This document shows, piece by piece, positions 17,913-25,611 of a stretch of 50,230 nt of DNA. The position numbers were made by a program, and so were the translations under genes. Below the pieces are notes generated by a model. That model did no database searches, was not told the origin of the DNA, and saw only the letters and a program-made list of their open reading frames with translations. The stretch is from Planctomycetota bacterium (GTDB lineage: Bacteria; Planctomycetota; Planctomycetia; Planctomycetales; Planctomycetaceae). Positions within the stretch are counted from its first letter, which is position 1. Every line of letters begins with the position of its first letter. The DNA lies in NCBI GenBank assembly GCA_016872645.1, contig VGZH01000040.1, positions 1 through 50,230 on the forward strand, in the 5' to 3' direction.

Positions 17913-19229
17913 TCATTGAGCTGCCTGTCGTGCCATTTGGCGATGAAATCGCGCGACGGCTTGAACCGACGGATCTTTCGCGGACTGAGCCTCGTAATAA
18001 TCAGCGAGCAATTCGTGGGTTGCGCGATGCTGTGGATCTTCGGCGAGCACTCCGCGCAGCCAAAACAGACCCGTTTCACTGGAGTCGGTTTCGAGATACA
18101 AGCTTCCCAGTCGGTGGCGTGCCTCCAGATCGCGGGGATGGCGTTCCACCAGATCGTGCTGACGGTCGCGTTCGGCGATCTTCTGTTCCATTGCTACATA
18201 CCACTTAAAGTGGGTTTTGGCGTCTTCCGTGCGTCCGGCCGTATTCAGAATCTGAGCGAGTTGATACCGGGCCTGACGGTGTTTCGGATTGAAGTCCACG
18301 GCCTGTTGCAGTGCGGCTAATGCTGAGTCGGTGTTGCCGAGACTCGCTTCCAGTGTACCGAGTTCCAGGCGGAGCGAATCGTATTCGGTGGATTCGCCGA
18401 GCTGCCGTTGGGCTTCTCGGAAGCTCTCTTGCGGTTGCGCGGTGGCGCGTCGTAACAACCGCAATGCCTCATCGCCGCGGCCGAGAGACTTGTGACAGCG
18501 AGCCATGCCTACTTCCGCCACGGACCGGTAGGTGAGATCGCGGCATTGCTGATACACCTGCAGCGCCTCATCCCATCGATTCGCGCTGGTCAAGGTGCGT
18601 CCCAATCCAAATAGCGACGGAGCGTGCTGCGGGCTCTTGGCGATTGCGGCTCGGTAGTGCCGTTCCGCAGCGGTGGTCCGATTTTGAAATTCGGCGATGC
18701 GGCCCAACAGATGGTCAGGTTGCGGATCTTTGGGAAACGACGCTTGCCACGACTGGATGATGAGTAGCGCTTCCTCGACCCGCCCGTTAATCAAGAGCCC
18801 GTTGACATAGGCTTCGCAGATTTCCGCTCCGTCTTCTGAATGCTCAATCAACAGTCGATCCAATTCCCTGAGGATGTCTCCCAACGCCCCCGTCTGCGCC
18901 TGAATCAGCAGTTCCTCGCGACGGACAAGCTCCAGGTTGCCACCCAGACGTTGTGCCGCACGCAGATGACGGGCGGCTTCGTCCGTGCGGCCGAATTTGC
19001 GTTCGATTCTTGCAAGTAGCCATTCCGTTTCAGCGTTTGAAGCATTCCAACGCTCGGCAACTTCCGCCCACTTTCGCGCCGCCGCGTAATCTCGTCGCTC
19101 AAGCGCTTGTCGAGCCCAGTGTCGTGGCCACCAGGCGAAACCACCCAGCAACCACACCAGGATAAGGACCGCCGGTAGAACCAGCAGCATTAGTCGCTGC
19201 GCAAGTTTTGACGCGGGAATGAGTCTCAT
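17913..19229 (-). CDS. Membrane-anchored TPR-repeat protein
   Basis: This 438-aa protein has one N-terminal membrane segment (LMLLVLPAVLILVWLLGGFAWW, about residues 12-33) with no cleavage site. TPR units fill the rest, for example LLARIERKFGRTDEAARHLRAAQ, LFGLGRTLTSANRWDEALQVYQQC and RYQLAQILNTAGRTEDAKTHF. It is probably anchored in the membrane with the repeats outside the cytoplasm. It starts 64 bp after the stop of the second PSCyt1 gene on the same strand and may be cotranscribed with it. There is no clear Shine-Dalgarno site before the ATG; the bases there are pyrimidine-rich. The partner is unknown. Confidence 0.87.
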   Translation of the reverse strand: MRLIPASKLAQRLMLLVLPAVLILVWLLGGFAWWPRHWARQALERRDYAAARKWAEVAERWNASNAETEWLLARIERKFGRTDEAARHLRAAQRLGGNLELVRREELLIQAQTGALGDILRELDRLLIEHSEDGAEICEAYVNGLLINGRVEEALLIIQSWQASFPKDPQPDHLLGRIAEFQNRTTAAERHYRAAIAKSPQHAPSLFGLGRTLTSANRWDEALQVYQQCRDLTYRSVAEVGMARCHKSLGRGDEALRLLRRATAQPQESFREAQRQLGESTEYDSLRLELGTLEASLGNTDSALAALQQAVDFNPKHRQARYQLAQILNTAGRTEDAKTHFKWYVAMEQKIAERDRQHDLVERHPRDLEARHRLGSLYLETDSSETGLFWLRGVLAEDPQHRATHELLADYYEAQSAKDPSVQAVARFHRQMARQAAQ

Positions 19230-19293
19230 GAATCACAGGAGGCAAGGGCCTGGCGACGCTCTGAAGTTGGGACAACTGCTGCCTGTGGAATCA

Positions 19294-21942
19294 TCAATCC
19301 ACAAATTGAAACTCGTTTGACAGCAGCAACGCCTGCGACAATTGTTCCCACGCGGTGAGAGGAGATTCAGACGACTGTCCGTTTGGCGTGAGAAAGTCGC
19401 GTGCGATGTCCCAAACGATCGGACGTCGCTTTTCGAGCGTAGCGATCTTGGGTGCCCATTGAAAGCTGTCATGCGTCACTGTCGCACGGGACGTGACGAT
19501 GAAATCCAGCGACTCGCCCTGCTTCAATCTGATGGTCGGCACGAAGGTTTCCGTGGACTGATTTGCGACGGTCCAGCGCTTCGGCTCGCCAAGTCGGTCG
19601 TTCCACACGAACGCAGTGACGCCGTCCCCCTCGGGATGCGCGTGTTTGAGAGTGCCGGTGACCACGACCGACACATCGCGCGGCGCTGTCCAGCGCAAGA
19701 CGACCGCGTGCTGTCGATCACCGGGGTGTCCGCCGTTCGCGTACCACATGACCCAGCCCAGCTTGGAATCGGGCAGGTTCGGACCGCCTTGCCAACGCTG
19801 GCCTGTCCAGTGTGGCAGCGTCGCGAAACTCTTGAGCGTCTTCGCGTCGGCGTCGTATTCGCCGTAGCCAAATTGCCACAAAGGTGTGGGCGCGGTTCCG
19901 ATGTCCGCTTCGGCCAGGTAACGTTCGGCCAGCGCGCGTTCTGCGGACGACGGCTCACGACCGTACACCAGTCGGAACAATTGCGAAATATCTCCCGGCG
20001 TTCGCGCGGCCAACGTCCGAGCCAGTTCGATCGCGAAGGGGCTGTTGCGGAGAAACAACGTCTGCTGCGGCACGGAAGTCACAAATCGCGATGGCGCGTG
20101 CGTGTCAGGGCTGGCGAAATCGAAGTTGCGCAGCGTCAGCGGCAAATTCTGGCGGTCGATGAATCCATAGATCGTCCGCCGATTTGAGAACGGCGGCTTG
20201 AGAATGTCCGTCGCCGGTCCTCCCAGCGAACGGTCGAGTCGGCCACTGGCGAAGAGCAACGAATCACGCAAGGCCTCCCAATCGAGTCGCCGTCGATTCA
20301 TCCGCGAGAGCAGACGGTTTTCAGGATCATTGAGGAAGTTGGGAGTTTCTGGTTGCGAATTTCCAGGCACTGCCTTCGCGATGTCTTGCGCGGAACTCGT
20401 CGCTCGCAACTCGGAACTTTGCTGCTGCCACGTTGCCGAGGTCAGGATTTCGCGATGCAGCCACTTCAGCGACCAGCGGTGAGCGACGAACTCGGACGCC
20501 AGCCAATCGAGCAATTCGGGATGGGTTGGCGGGTCGGCACGCAATCCAAAGTCGCTCGGCGTCTTGACGAGGGGGGTTCCAAAATGGTGCAACCAAACTC
20601 GATTGACGAGGACTCGTGCTGTCAGCGGATTGGTTGCAGATGCGATTGCTTGAGCGAGCTCCCACCGCCCGCTGCGGTTCGCGAAGGGCTTTCGTTCGGC
20701 TCCGGCAACGATCGCCAAGAATTGCCGCGGGACATTCGGTCCACGGTTTTCCTGTTGGCCACGGAGAAAGACGTACGGATTAAAGGGGTTCGCTTCCTCG
20801 GTCAGAGTCATCGCCATCAGCGTCTTGACTTCTTCCACATTCGGCTCGCGCGAACTGCGGAAGATGCCGTACAGTGAGTAGTAATCGGCCGCAGGAATCG
20901 GGTCGTACTTGTGATCGTGACAGCGAGCACAACCGACTGTCAGCGCCATCGTGCCGCGGCACACGACGTCGATCCGATCGTCAATGATGTCGTTGATGTT
21001 GTTCAGAAACCGCCGGCCGAGCGTCAGGAATCCCAACGCCGGCAGGTTGGCGGCGCGATCCGGTTCCGGCAACAAGTCGGCGGCGAGTTGCCGAACCAAG
21101 AACTGGTCGTACGGCAGATCGTCGTTCAACGCACGGACGACCCAGTCGCGGTAGGTGTAGGCGAACGGATAGTTCCGGTCTTCAGTGAAGACGTAGCCCT
21201 TCGTGTCGGCGTACCGCGACACGTCCAGCCAGTAGCGACCCCAACGCTCTCCATACTGCGGAGAAGCCAGCAGCCGGTCGATCATCCGTTCGTGGGTATC
21301 GAGCGAGTTATCGTTTTCAGATTCGACGATCTCATCAGCCGATGGAGGCAAACCGTGCAGATCGAAGTGGGCGCGGCGCATCAGAGTGCGTCGGTCCGCT
21401 GGCCGCGAGAGTTGAGCATTTGCCTCGCGCAGTTTCTCCACAACGAATGAGTCGATGGAGTTGACGATACGAGATTCGTGACGCTCAAGTCGCGGTACCG
21501 GCGGACGAACGACCGGTTCAAACGCCCAATGCCGCTTGGCCGAAAAGCCACCGGCCTTGCTTTCCGGCCACGGCGCTCCTGCAGCGATCCACGTCTCGAA
21601 CGCTGCGATCGTCTCGTCCTGTAGACGCTTGTCGGGGGGCATCTTCAGATCGTCGTCCGTGTGCCGCAGCGCTTTGAGCAACAGACTTTCCGCCGGTTTC
21701 TCTGGAACGATCGCGGGCGCTGTGTCCCCTCCTTTGAGCAGAGCGGCTCGCGAATCGACACGGAGGTTGCCGCTCTCCTTGTCGCTGCCGTGGCACTTGA
21801 AGCAGACCTCGACGAGTACCGGCCGAATCTTGGTTTCGAAGAGGTCGTCCGCACTCGCAACCGATGGCAGGCAAAGTCCGAGCATCAGCAAGCCGCGAAC
21901 GGCGGAACGAAGACGACACGGAAACGACAACTGGGTCAGCAT
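19294..21942 (-). CDS. PSCyt1 / DUF1549 / DUF1553 exported c-type cytochrome protein, second copy
   Basis: This 882-aa protein has a signal peptide (LRSAVRGLLMLGLCLPSVASA) from the ATG at 21942; the frame is open 26 codons further up without a sensible leader. Haem site 1 is CFKCH at residues 47-51 with MPPDKRL after it. DUF1549 has a second CxxCH (CARCHDHKYDPIP, near 335). DUF1553 has TPSDFGLRADPPTHPELLDWLA and RRRLDWEALRDSLLF. Between the main DUF1553 body and the usual C-terminal LLSNEFQFVD lies an extra beta-rich segment of about 160 residues (roughly 690-850). A further short in-frame insertion is at about residues 508-535. Unlike the 3937 copy it has no DUF1501 partner; a TPR gene follows. 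Confidence 0.92.
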   Translation of the reverse strand: MLTQLSFPCRLRSAVRGLLMLGLCLPSVASADDLFETKIRPVLVEVCFKCHGSDKESGNLRVDSRAALLKGGDTAPAIVPEKPAESLLLKALRHTDDDLKMPPDKRLQDETIAAFETWIAAGAPWPESKAGGFSAKRHWAFEPVVRPPVPRLERHESRIVNSIDSFVVEKLREANAQLSRPADRRTLMRRAHFDLHGLPPSADEIVESENDNSLDTHERMIDRLLASPQYGERWGRYWLDVSRYADTKGYVFTEDRNYPFAYTYRDWVVRALNDDLPYDQFLVRQLAADLLPEPDRAANLPALGFLTLGRRFLNNINDIIDDRIDVVCRGTMALTVGCARCHDHKYDPIPAADYYSLYGIFRSSREPNVEEVKTLMAMTLTEEANPFNPYVFLRGQQENRGPNVPRQFLAIVAGAERKPFANRSGRWELAQAIASATNPLTARVLVNRVWLHHFGTPLVKTPSDFGLRADPPTHPELLDWLASEFVAHRWSLKWLHREILTSATWQQQSSELRATSSAQDIAKAVPGNSQPETPNFLNDPENRLLSRMNRRRLDWEALRDSLLFASGRLDRSLGGPATDILKPPFSNRRTIYGFIDRQNLPLTLRNFDFASPDTHAPSRFVTSVPQQTLFLRNSPFAIELARTLAARTPGDISQLFRLVYGREPSSAERALAERYLAEADIGTAPTPLWQFGYGEYDADAKTLKSFATLPHWTGQRWQGGPNLPDSKLGWVMWYANGGHPGDRQHAVVLRWTAPRDVSVVVTGTLKHAHPEGDGVTAFVWNDRLGEPKRWTVANQSTETFVPTIRLKQGESLDFIVTSRATVTHDSFQWAPKIATLEKRRPIVWDIARDFLTPNGQSSESPLTAWEQLSQALLLSNEFQFVD
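20336..20419. repeat. 84-bp inverted-repeat segment in frame in PSCyt1 gene
   Basis: AAGTTGGGAGTT at 20336 and AACTCGGAACTT ending at 20419 are inverted copies with 10 of 12 matches, and GTTGCGA/TCGCAAC pairs just inside them. The segment is exactly 84 bp, so it adds 28 codons without a frame change. It falls where DUF1553 proteins normally run straight from TYQQSS-like sequence into DPENRLLSRMNRRRLD. The added peptide (SELRATSSAQDIAKAV...) looks like linker. Insertion is inferred from family memory. Confidence 0.5.
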
Positions 21943-22018
21943 GGTGGACGAAGGCTTCCGAAGGCGGAGCCGAGACGATTTCGGTAGCGGCAGTGTAGCG
22001 GCCGCAATCGGCCGGCAC

Positions 22019-22053
22019 AAAAAAACGACGAGGCTCGTGAATGAGCCTCGTCG
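22019..22053 (-). terminator. Intrinsic terminator of the 29-aa basic protein gene
   Basis: A perfect 11-bp stem (CGACGAGGCTC with GAGCCTCGTCG) has a 6-nt loop and is followed on the minus strand by seven T residues. It lies 33 bp past the stop of the small gene at 22086-22175 and upstream of the PSCyt1 start. It therefore ends a separate short minus-strand transcript, which supports that small gene being real. Confidence 0.9.
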
Positions 22054-22085
22054 GTGATGTTCGATGCGACCGCTCTACTGTGCGA

Positions 22086-22175
22086 TTACCCCTTGCGGTG
22101 CCGAATTCGGGCACGCATCCGACGCTTGGTGCTACCAATTTTGCGGCGGCCGCGTCCGGTTCTCTTCACTCCCAT
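22086..22175 (-). CDS. 29-residue, very basic protein; possible small ribosomal protein (bS22/mS38-like)
   Basis: The frame starts [15 protein letters not shown] and ends [10 protein letters not shown], with 15 Arg/Lys in 29 residues and no acidic residue. A GGGAG site lies about eight bases before the ATG, and a strong terminator follows 33 bp after the stop, so this looks like a complete gene. Its size, charge and RRK...[12 protein letters not shown] pattern recall the tiny bacterial relatives of mitochondrial mS38/COX24 (called bS22 in some bacteria) that bind rRNA. That link is by eye only. It could be another RNA-binding micro-protein. It lies between divergent PSCyt1 and aroH transcription. 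Confidence 0.68.
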   Translation of the reverse strand: MGVKRTGRGRRKIGSTKRRMRARIRHRKG

Positions 22176-22366
22176 CTGAGCACTCCCACTGTTTCGCGAG
22201 GTTCGAGGAAAAATTCAATCACTTTGTGATTCCTGAATCGGGTCGGGACTTTAGCAGCCCCTCCGCTGCTCGGCAACCACGCGATTTGCGAGGCCAATCG
22301 TTGTTTCGGATCAGCCGTTCCGCCATCATGGCTACTCGAAAATCGAAATTCCTTGGAGTCTTTGTC

Positions 22367-22741
22367 ATGGCAGTTCGAGGCATTCGCGGGGCGATCAGTG
22401 TGTCGGCCGACACCAAACCGGAAGTCCTGGCCGCAACGCGCGAACTGCTCGAAGAATTGCTGCGAGCCAACAGCCTTGAAGGGCACTTCGATGACATCGC
22501 TTCCGCCATCTTCACGACGACGCGCGACCTGACCTCCGCCTTCCCGGCCGAGGCGGCTCGAGGGCTGGGGATGAGTGCCGTCCCGTTGCTGTGCGCGACC
22601 GAAATTCCCGTTGCCGACAGTTTGCCCCGGTGCATTCGAGTTCTGTTGCACGTCAACACCGACAAGACTCAAGCCGAAATGGTTCACGTTTACCTGCGCG
22701 ACGCCAAACGCCTGCGACCCGATGTGAAGAGTGCCCAGTAG
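22367..22741 (+). CDS. aroH: Chorismate mutase, AroH type
   Basis: This 124-aa enzyme converts chorismate to prephenate for Phe/Tyr synthesis. It matches the monofunctional trimeric AroH family, as in Bacillus subtilis, which is about 127 aa. The expected active-site residues line up within one position: Arg-7 (VRGIRGA), Cys-76 and Glu-79 in LLCATEIPV, Arg-91 in [10 protein letters not shown], Tyr-109 in HVYLRDA. The ATG at 22367 has GGAG eight bases before it and starts exactly where the family starts; an upstream in-frame ATG at 22328 would add 13 unlikely residues. Its stop codon TAG is part of the GTAG that opens a REPIN-like repeat. Confidence 0.94.
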   Translation: MAVRGIRGAISVSADTKPEVLAATRELLEELLRANSLEGHFDDIASAIFTTTRDLTSAFPAEAARGLGMSAVPLLCATEIPVADSLPRCIRVLLHVNTDKTQAEMVHVYLRDAKRLRPDVKSAQ

Positions 22742-22818
22742 GTCAGGCTTTCCTGCCTGACCCGAATGGGCCGGCGACGGCGATCTTTGATCGGCTCAGT
22801 CTGGAAAGGCTGGCCTAC
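22738..22818. repeat. REPIN-like element overlapping the aroH stop codon
   Basis: The left half 22738-22761 is GTAG plus a perfect palindrome (GTCAGGC, loop TTTCCT, GCCTGAC). Read on the other strand, the right half ends at 22818 as GTAGGCCAGCCTTTCCAGACTG, a related but eroded copy. The first GTAG spans 22738-22741, and its TAG is the stop codon of aroH. The next gene starts 17 bp after the element. Confidence 0.72.
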
Positions 22819-22835
22819 ATTCTCAGGAGCCTTAT

Positions 22836-24536
22836 ATGTCACGACAAATTCTTCGCTGGTGTGGACTCGTGCTGCTGGCCGGACTCGTGGCGGTGATGGG
22901 AATTGAGAGCCGCGGTGCCGACTCGCACGCCTTGTTGAAACTGACGCTGCGGTTCCGTAAGGAGACTGGCCCTGCCAGTGGGCGCTGGCACACGCTGACC
23001 GCGCCGACTCAGTGGGACGCGCGGAAGACCGCCGTTGTGATCTGCGACATGTGGGACAAGCACTGGTGCCAGATGTCCACACAGCGAGTCGGGCAGATGG
23101 CTCCGCGCATGAATGAATTTGTCAACGAGGCTCGAAAGCGCGGATCGCTCGTCATTCACTGCCCCAGCGACACGATGGAGTTCTACAAGGACACACCGCA
23201 ACGCAAACTCGCGCAGGCCGCACCGATTGCGACTCCAAGAACCGAACTGCAACGCTGGTGCCGCATCGACTTGGCGAAGGAATCTCCGCTGCCGATTGAC
23301 GACACCGACGGCGGCTGCGACACGGTCCCGCCCGATCCAAACTTCAAAGCCTGGTCGCGGCAGATTGCGACAATCGAAATCCACGACGGCGACGCCGTAA
23401 CGGACAGCGCGGAAGCGTACTACTTGATGCGGCAGCGCGGCATCGAAAACGTCCTCGTCATGGGAGTGCACACCAACATGTGCGTGCTCGGTCGGCCGTT
23501 TTCGATTCGACAGTTGGTGCAGCAAGGCTTGAACGTCGTCCTGGTCCGCGATCTGACCGACACGATGTACAACCCGAAACAACAGCCGTTCGGCAGCCAC
23601 TTTACCGGCACGGATCTCGTTGTCGAGCACATTGAAAAATACTGGTGCCCGACGATCACGAGCGGTGACTTGCTCGACGGCAAAGAGTACCGCTTTCCCG
23701 CCGACAAGCGTCCGCATGTTGTCGCGATCGTCTCGGAAGAGGAATACGAAACGCACCGCACGCTGCCAGAATTCGCCGCGAAACATCTCGGCCGGGACTT
23801 CCGAGTCTCGTTCGTCTTCGGCGGAGCGGACGCGACCGACATTCGTGGCCGGAAGCCCGCAGCCAGTCGCCCGCAGCCAGACGCCAGCGACTTCACGAAG
23901 GACAAAGCCTTGCTGACGTCGTTGATCGCACAACCGACGTCGACAAACAAGGACGACTTGCTTGGACTGGAAGTTCTCGACACGGCGGACCTCTTGCTGG
24001 TGAGTGCTCGACGTCGGACGCCAACGGCGGAGCAGCTTGATTGCGTCCGTAAATTTGTCGCTGCGGGCAAGCCAATGGTCGGCATCCGCACGGCGAGCCA
24101 CCCGTTTCATGTTCGCGATAAAGCCGCTCCGCAAGGCCGAGCCGATTGGCCGAACTTCGACGCCGACATCTGGGGCGGGCACTACACGAATCACTACGGC
24201 GACGCGAAGAGCGGCCCCAACAACATCGTGACGATCGCCGATGCGGCAAAGAATCATCCGCTGCTGGCCGGCTTCAAGACGAGCGACTACCACAGTGAGG
24301 GAACGCTTTACCTGACTTCGCCGCTCGCCGAGGGAACGCAGGTGTTGCTCAACGGCCGCTTCGGAGACAAACCGACTGAACCGGTCGCTTGGACGTTCAC
24401 GCGCAAAAACGGCGGTCGATCGTTTTACACGTCGCTCGGCCACAAGTCCGACTTCGCACAGCCGGAGTTCGTCAACCTGCTCCGCAACGCGATACTGTGG
24501 GCCGCGAAGCTGCCCGTGACGAATGAGCCCAAGTGA
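22836..24536 (+). CDS. Exported isochorismatase-like hydrolase fused to a ThuA-like domain
   Basis: This 566-aa protein has an N-terminal membrane/signal segment (WCGLVLLAGLVAVMGIES). Residues ~60-265 form a cysteine hydrolase of the isochorismatase family: the Asp in AVVICDMWDKHW, and the nucleophile Cys near residue 216 in GVHTNMCVLGRPF. Residues ~285-560 form a ThuA-like (trehalose-utilisation, GATase-like) domain with LLLVSARRR, GKPMVGIRTASHPF, IWGGHYTNHYG, HPLLAGF and a GRSFYTSLGH end. ThuA-like domains are linked to sugar or glycoside breakdown in planctomycetes; the fused reaction is unknown. An AGGAG site lies eight bases upstream. A repeat-like Ala/Pro/Gln stretch lies near residues 337-351 inside the ThuA part. 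Confidence 0.88.
   Translation: MSRQILRWCGLVLLAGLVAVMGIESRGADSHALLKLTLRFRKETGPASGRWHTLTAPTQWDARKTAVVICDMWDKHWCQMSTQRVGQMAPRMNEFVNEARKRGSLVIHCPSDTMEFYKDTPQRKLAQAAPIATPRTELQRWCRIDLAKESPLPIDDTDGGCDTVPPDPNFKAWSRQIATIEIHDGDAVTDSAEAYYLMRQRGIENVLVMGVHTNMCVLGRPFSIRQLVQQGLNVVLVRDLTDTMYNPKQQPFGSHFTGTDLVVEHIEKYWCPTITSGDLLDGKEYRFPADKRPHVVAIVSEEEYETHRTLPEFAAKHLGRDFRVSFVFGGADATDIRGRKPAASRPQPDASDFTKDKALLTSLIAQPTSTNKDDLLGLEVLDTADLLLVSARRRTPTAEQLDCVRKFVAAGKPMVGIRTASHPFHVRDKAAPQGRADWPNFDADIWGGHYTNHYGDAKSGPNNIVTIADAAKNHPLLAGFKTSDYHSEGTLYLTSPLAEGTQVLLNGRFGDKPTEPVAWTFTRKNGGRSFYTSLGHKSDFAQPEFVNLLRNAILWAAKLPVTNEPK
23855..23880 (+). repeat. Tandem 12-bp direct repeat in the ThuA domain coding region
   Basis: GCCCGCAGCCAG occurs at 23855-23866 and again at 23869-23880 with a 2-bp spacer. 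It encodes an Ala/Ser/Arg/Pro/Gln-rich stretch in a segment (about residues 330-370) longer than I expect in ThuA-like proteins. It may be a small repeat-derived insertion. Confidence 0.5.
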
Positions 24537-24543
24537 ACTTTGC

Positions 24544-24621
24544 AGTGCGGTGCGTTAGCGGCGATTCGGTTTTTTGGATCGCTTTGCCGAATGATCCAAA
24601 GCGTTGCTCACACACCGCACT
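24544..24621. other. Highly structured intergenic segment between convergent genes
   Basis: Perfect outer arms AGTGCGGTG (24544-24552) and CACCGCACT (24613-24621) enclose two interleaved pairs. ATTCGG (24564-24569) pairs with CCGAAT (24587-24592). TTTGGATC (24573-24580) pairs with GATCCAAA (24593-24600). The order of the arms fits an H-type pseudoknot inside an outer stem. It lies between the stops of two convergent genes, so a bidirectional terminator or RNA 3'-end stabiliser is the simplest role. No classical T-tract follows the outer stem. Confidence 0.55.
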
Positions 24622-24626
24622 TCAAA

Positions 24627-25583
24627 TCATTCAACGACGCCCAGACGTTGGCCGATTTCTCGCAAGACTTCGACATCGCTTGCCGGGCGTTCGGGACTGC
24701 GCGGGTGCGTGCGGTCGCAAGTCAGCCAGCCGCGCAGCTTCAAGAACTGCGCGGCGGAGTGTTTGTAGGCAGGACTCGGCGAGCGAAACGCGAACATTCC
24801 CAGATACTGCAACTGGTCGTTGAGCTCGTAGAAGCGCGGATCGCCAGCCGCCCAATACGCATCGCGCCGAGCGAACAGGTCCGGTGCAAATGTGCTCAGG
24901 CCGAGCAGGTAGTCGCTGCCGTACATGACCATGTCGATGGCGAAATCGTTGCCGGTGTAAACGGTGAAGTCCGGTCGCCGCTCGTCCCGCAGTCGCAGTC
25001 GCTGCCATTCCGGTTCGCGTTGAAACGACGAATGCTTCTCGCCGATGCACTGCGGAATATCGAGCAGTCCCGCGAACGTGTTTAGATCATAGATCGCTCC
25101 GAACTTCGCCAGCATGGGAGTCAGTTCGAACGCCAGGAACTGATCGCAGGCCCGGCCGATCTCGCGATAAGCGGCGATCAGCTTGTCCGGCGGCAACTCC
25201 ACCAGGCCGAACGATGGAAACACAATCGGCAATCCTCCGGATGCCTGTATCAATTCCATCCGCCGCTGATAACCCGCGAGATCAAATTTCGTTCCCGTTT
25301 GATCGGCGACGAATGCTCCTGCGACAAATTCTCGGCCATCCAGCAACAACCGGGTGCGTCGCAGGACTTCGCGATACGTCGTGTCATCGAGCAGATTGAC
25401 AAAGCCCGTGTCCATGTTGACCGCCGGAGTCAGTCCCGCCTCGGCAGTGCGTTGGACGTGCGCATCGAAAGCTGGCCAATCGACTGCCCCTGATTCAGCA
25501 AACGGCAGCAGAATCGCCGAGATGCCGCGAATCGGGCGGCGTGGTTTCAGCAGAGTCATCGGAGCGATTGGGGTTGCAATCAC
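24627..25583 (-). CDS. DapA/NanA-family class I aldolase-like protein
   Basis: This 318-aa protein has the dihydrodipicolinate synthase/N-acetylneuraminate lyase TIM-barrel pattern. The N-terminal strand is PIRGISAILLPF, then DWPAFDAHVQRTAEAGLTPAVNMDTGF. The probable Schiff-base Lys lies in CIGEKHSS near residue 188. The usual YY or PPYY tyrosine region reads FPSFGL here, so the proton-relay Tyr seems missing at that position and the reaction may differ from DapA. The frame starts with GTG at 25583; an ATG at 25559 is an alternative and fits the barrel start well. It lies 28 bp downstream of the APC permease and probably shares its transcript, suggesting catabolism of an imported amino or sugar acid. 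Confidence 0.8.
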   Translation of the reverse strand: MIATPIAPMTLLKPRRPIRGISAILLPFAESGAVDWPAFDAHVQRTAEAGLTPAVNMDTGFVNLLDDTTYREVLRRTRLLLDGREFVAGAFVADQTGTKFDLAGYQRRMELIQASGGLPIVFPSFGLVELPPDKLIAAYREIGRACDQFLAFELTPMLAKFGAIYDLNTFAGLLDIPQCIGEKHSSFQREPEWQRLRLRDERRPDFTVYTGNDFAIDMVMYGSDYLLGLSTFAPDLFARRDAYWAAGDPRFYELNDQLQYLGMFAFRSPSPAYKHSAAQFLKLRGWLTCDRTHPRSPERPASDVEVLREIGQRLGVVE

Positions 25584-25611
25584 GGCAGCGTCTCGGAGGT
25601 CCTTGGTCTGT

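Noticed and set aside
22839-24443. 534-codon open frame opposite the isochorismatase-ThuA gene
   Set aside because: The plus-strand protein has catalytic motifs and a ribosome site; the opposite frame is Arg/Val-rich and featureless.
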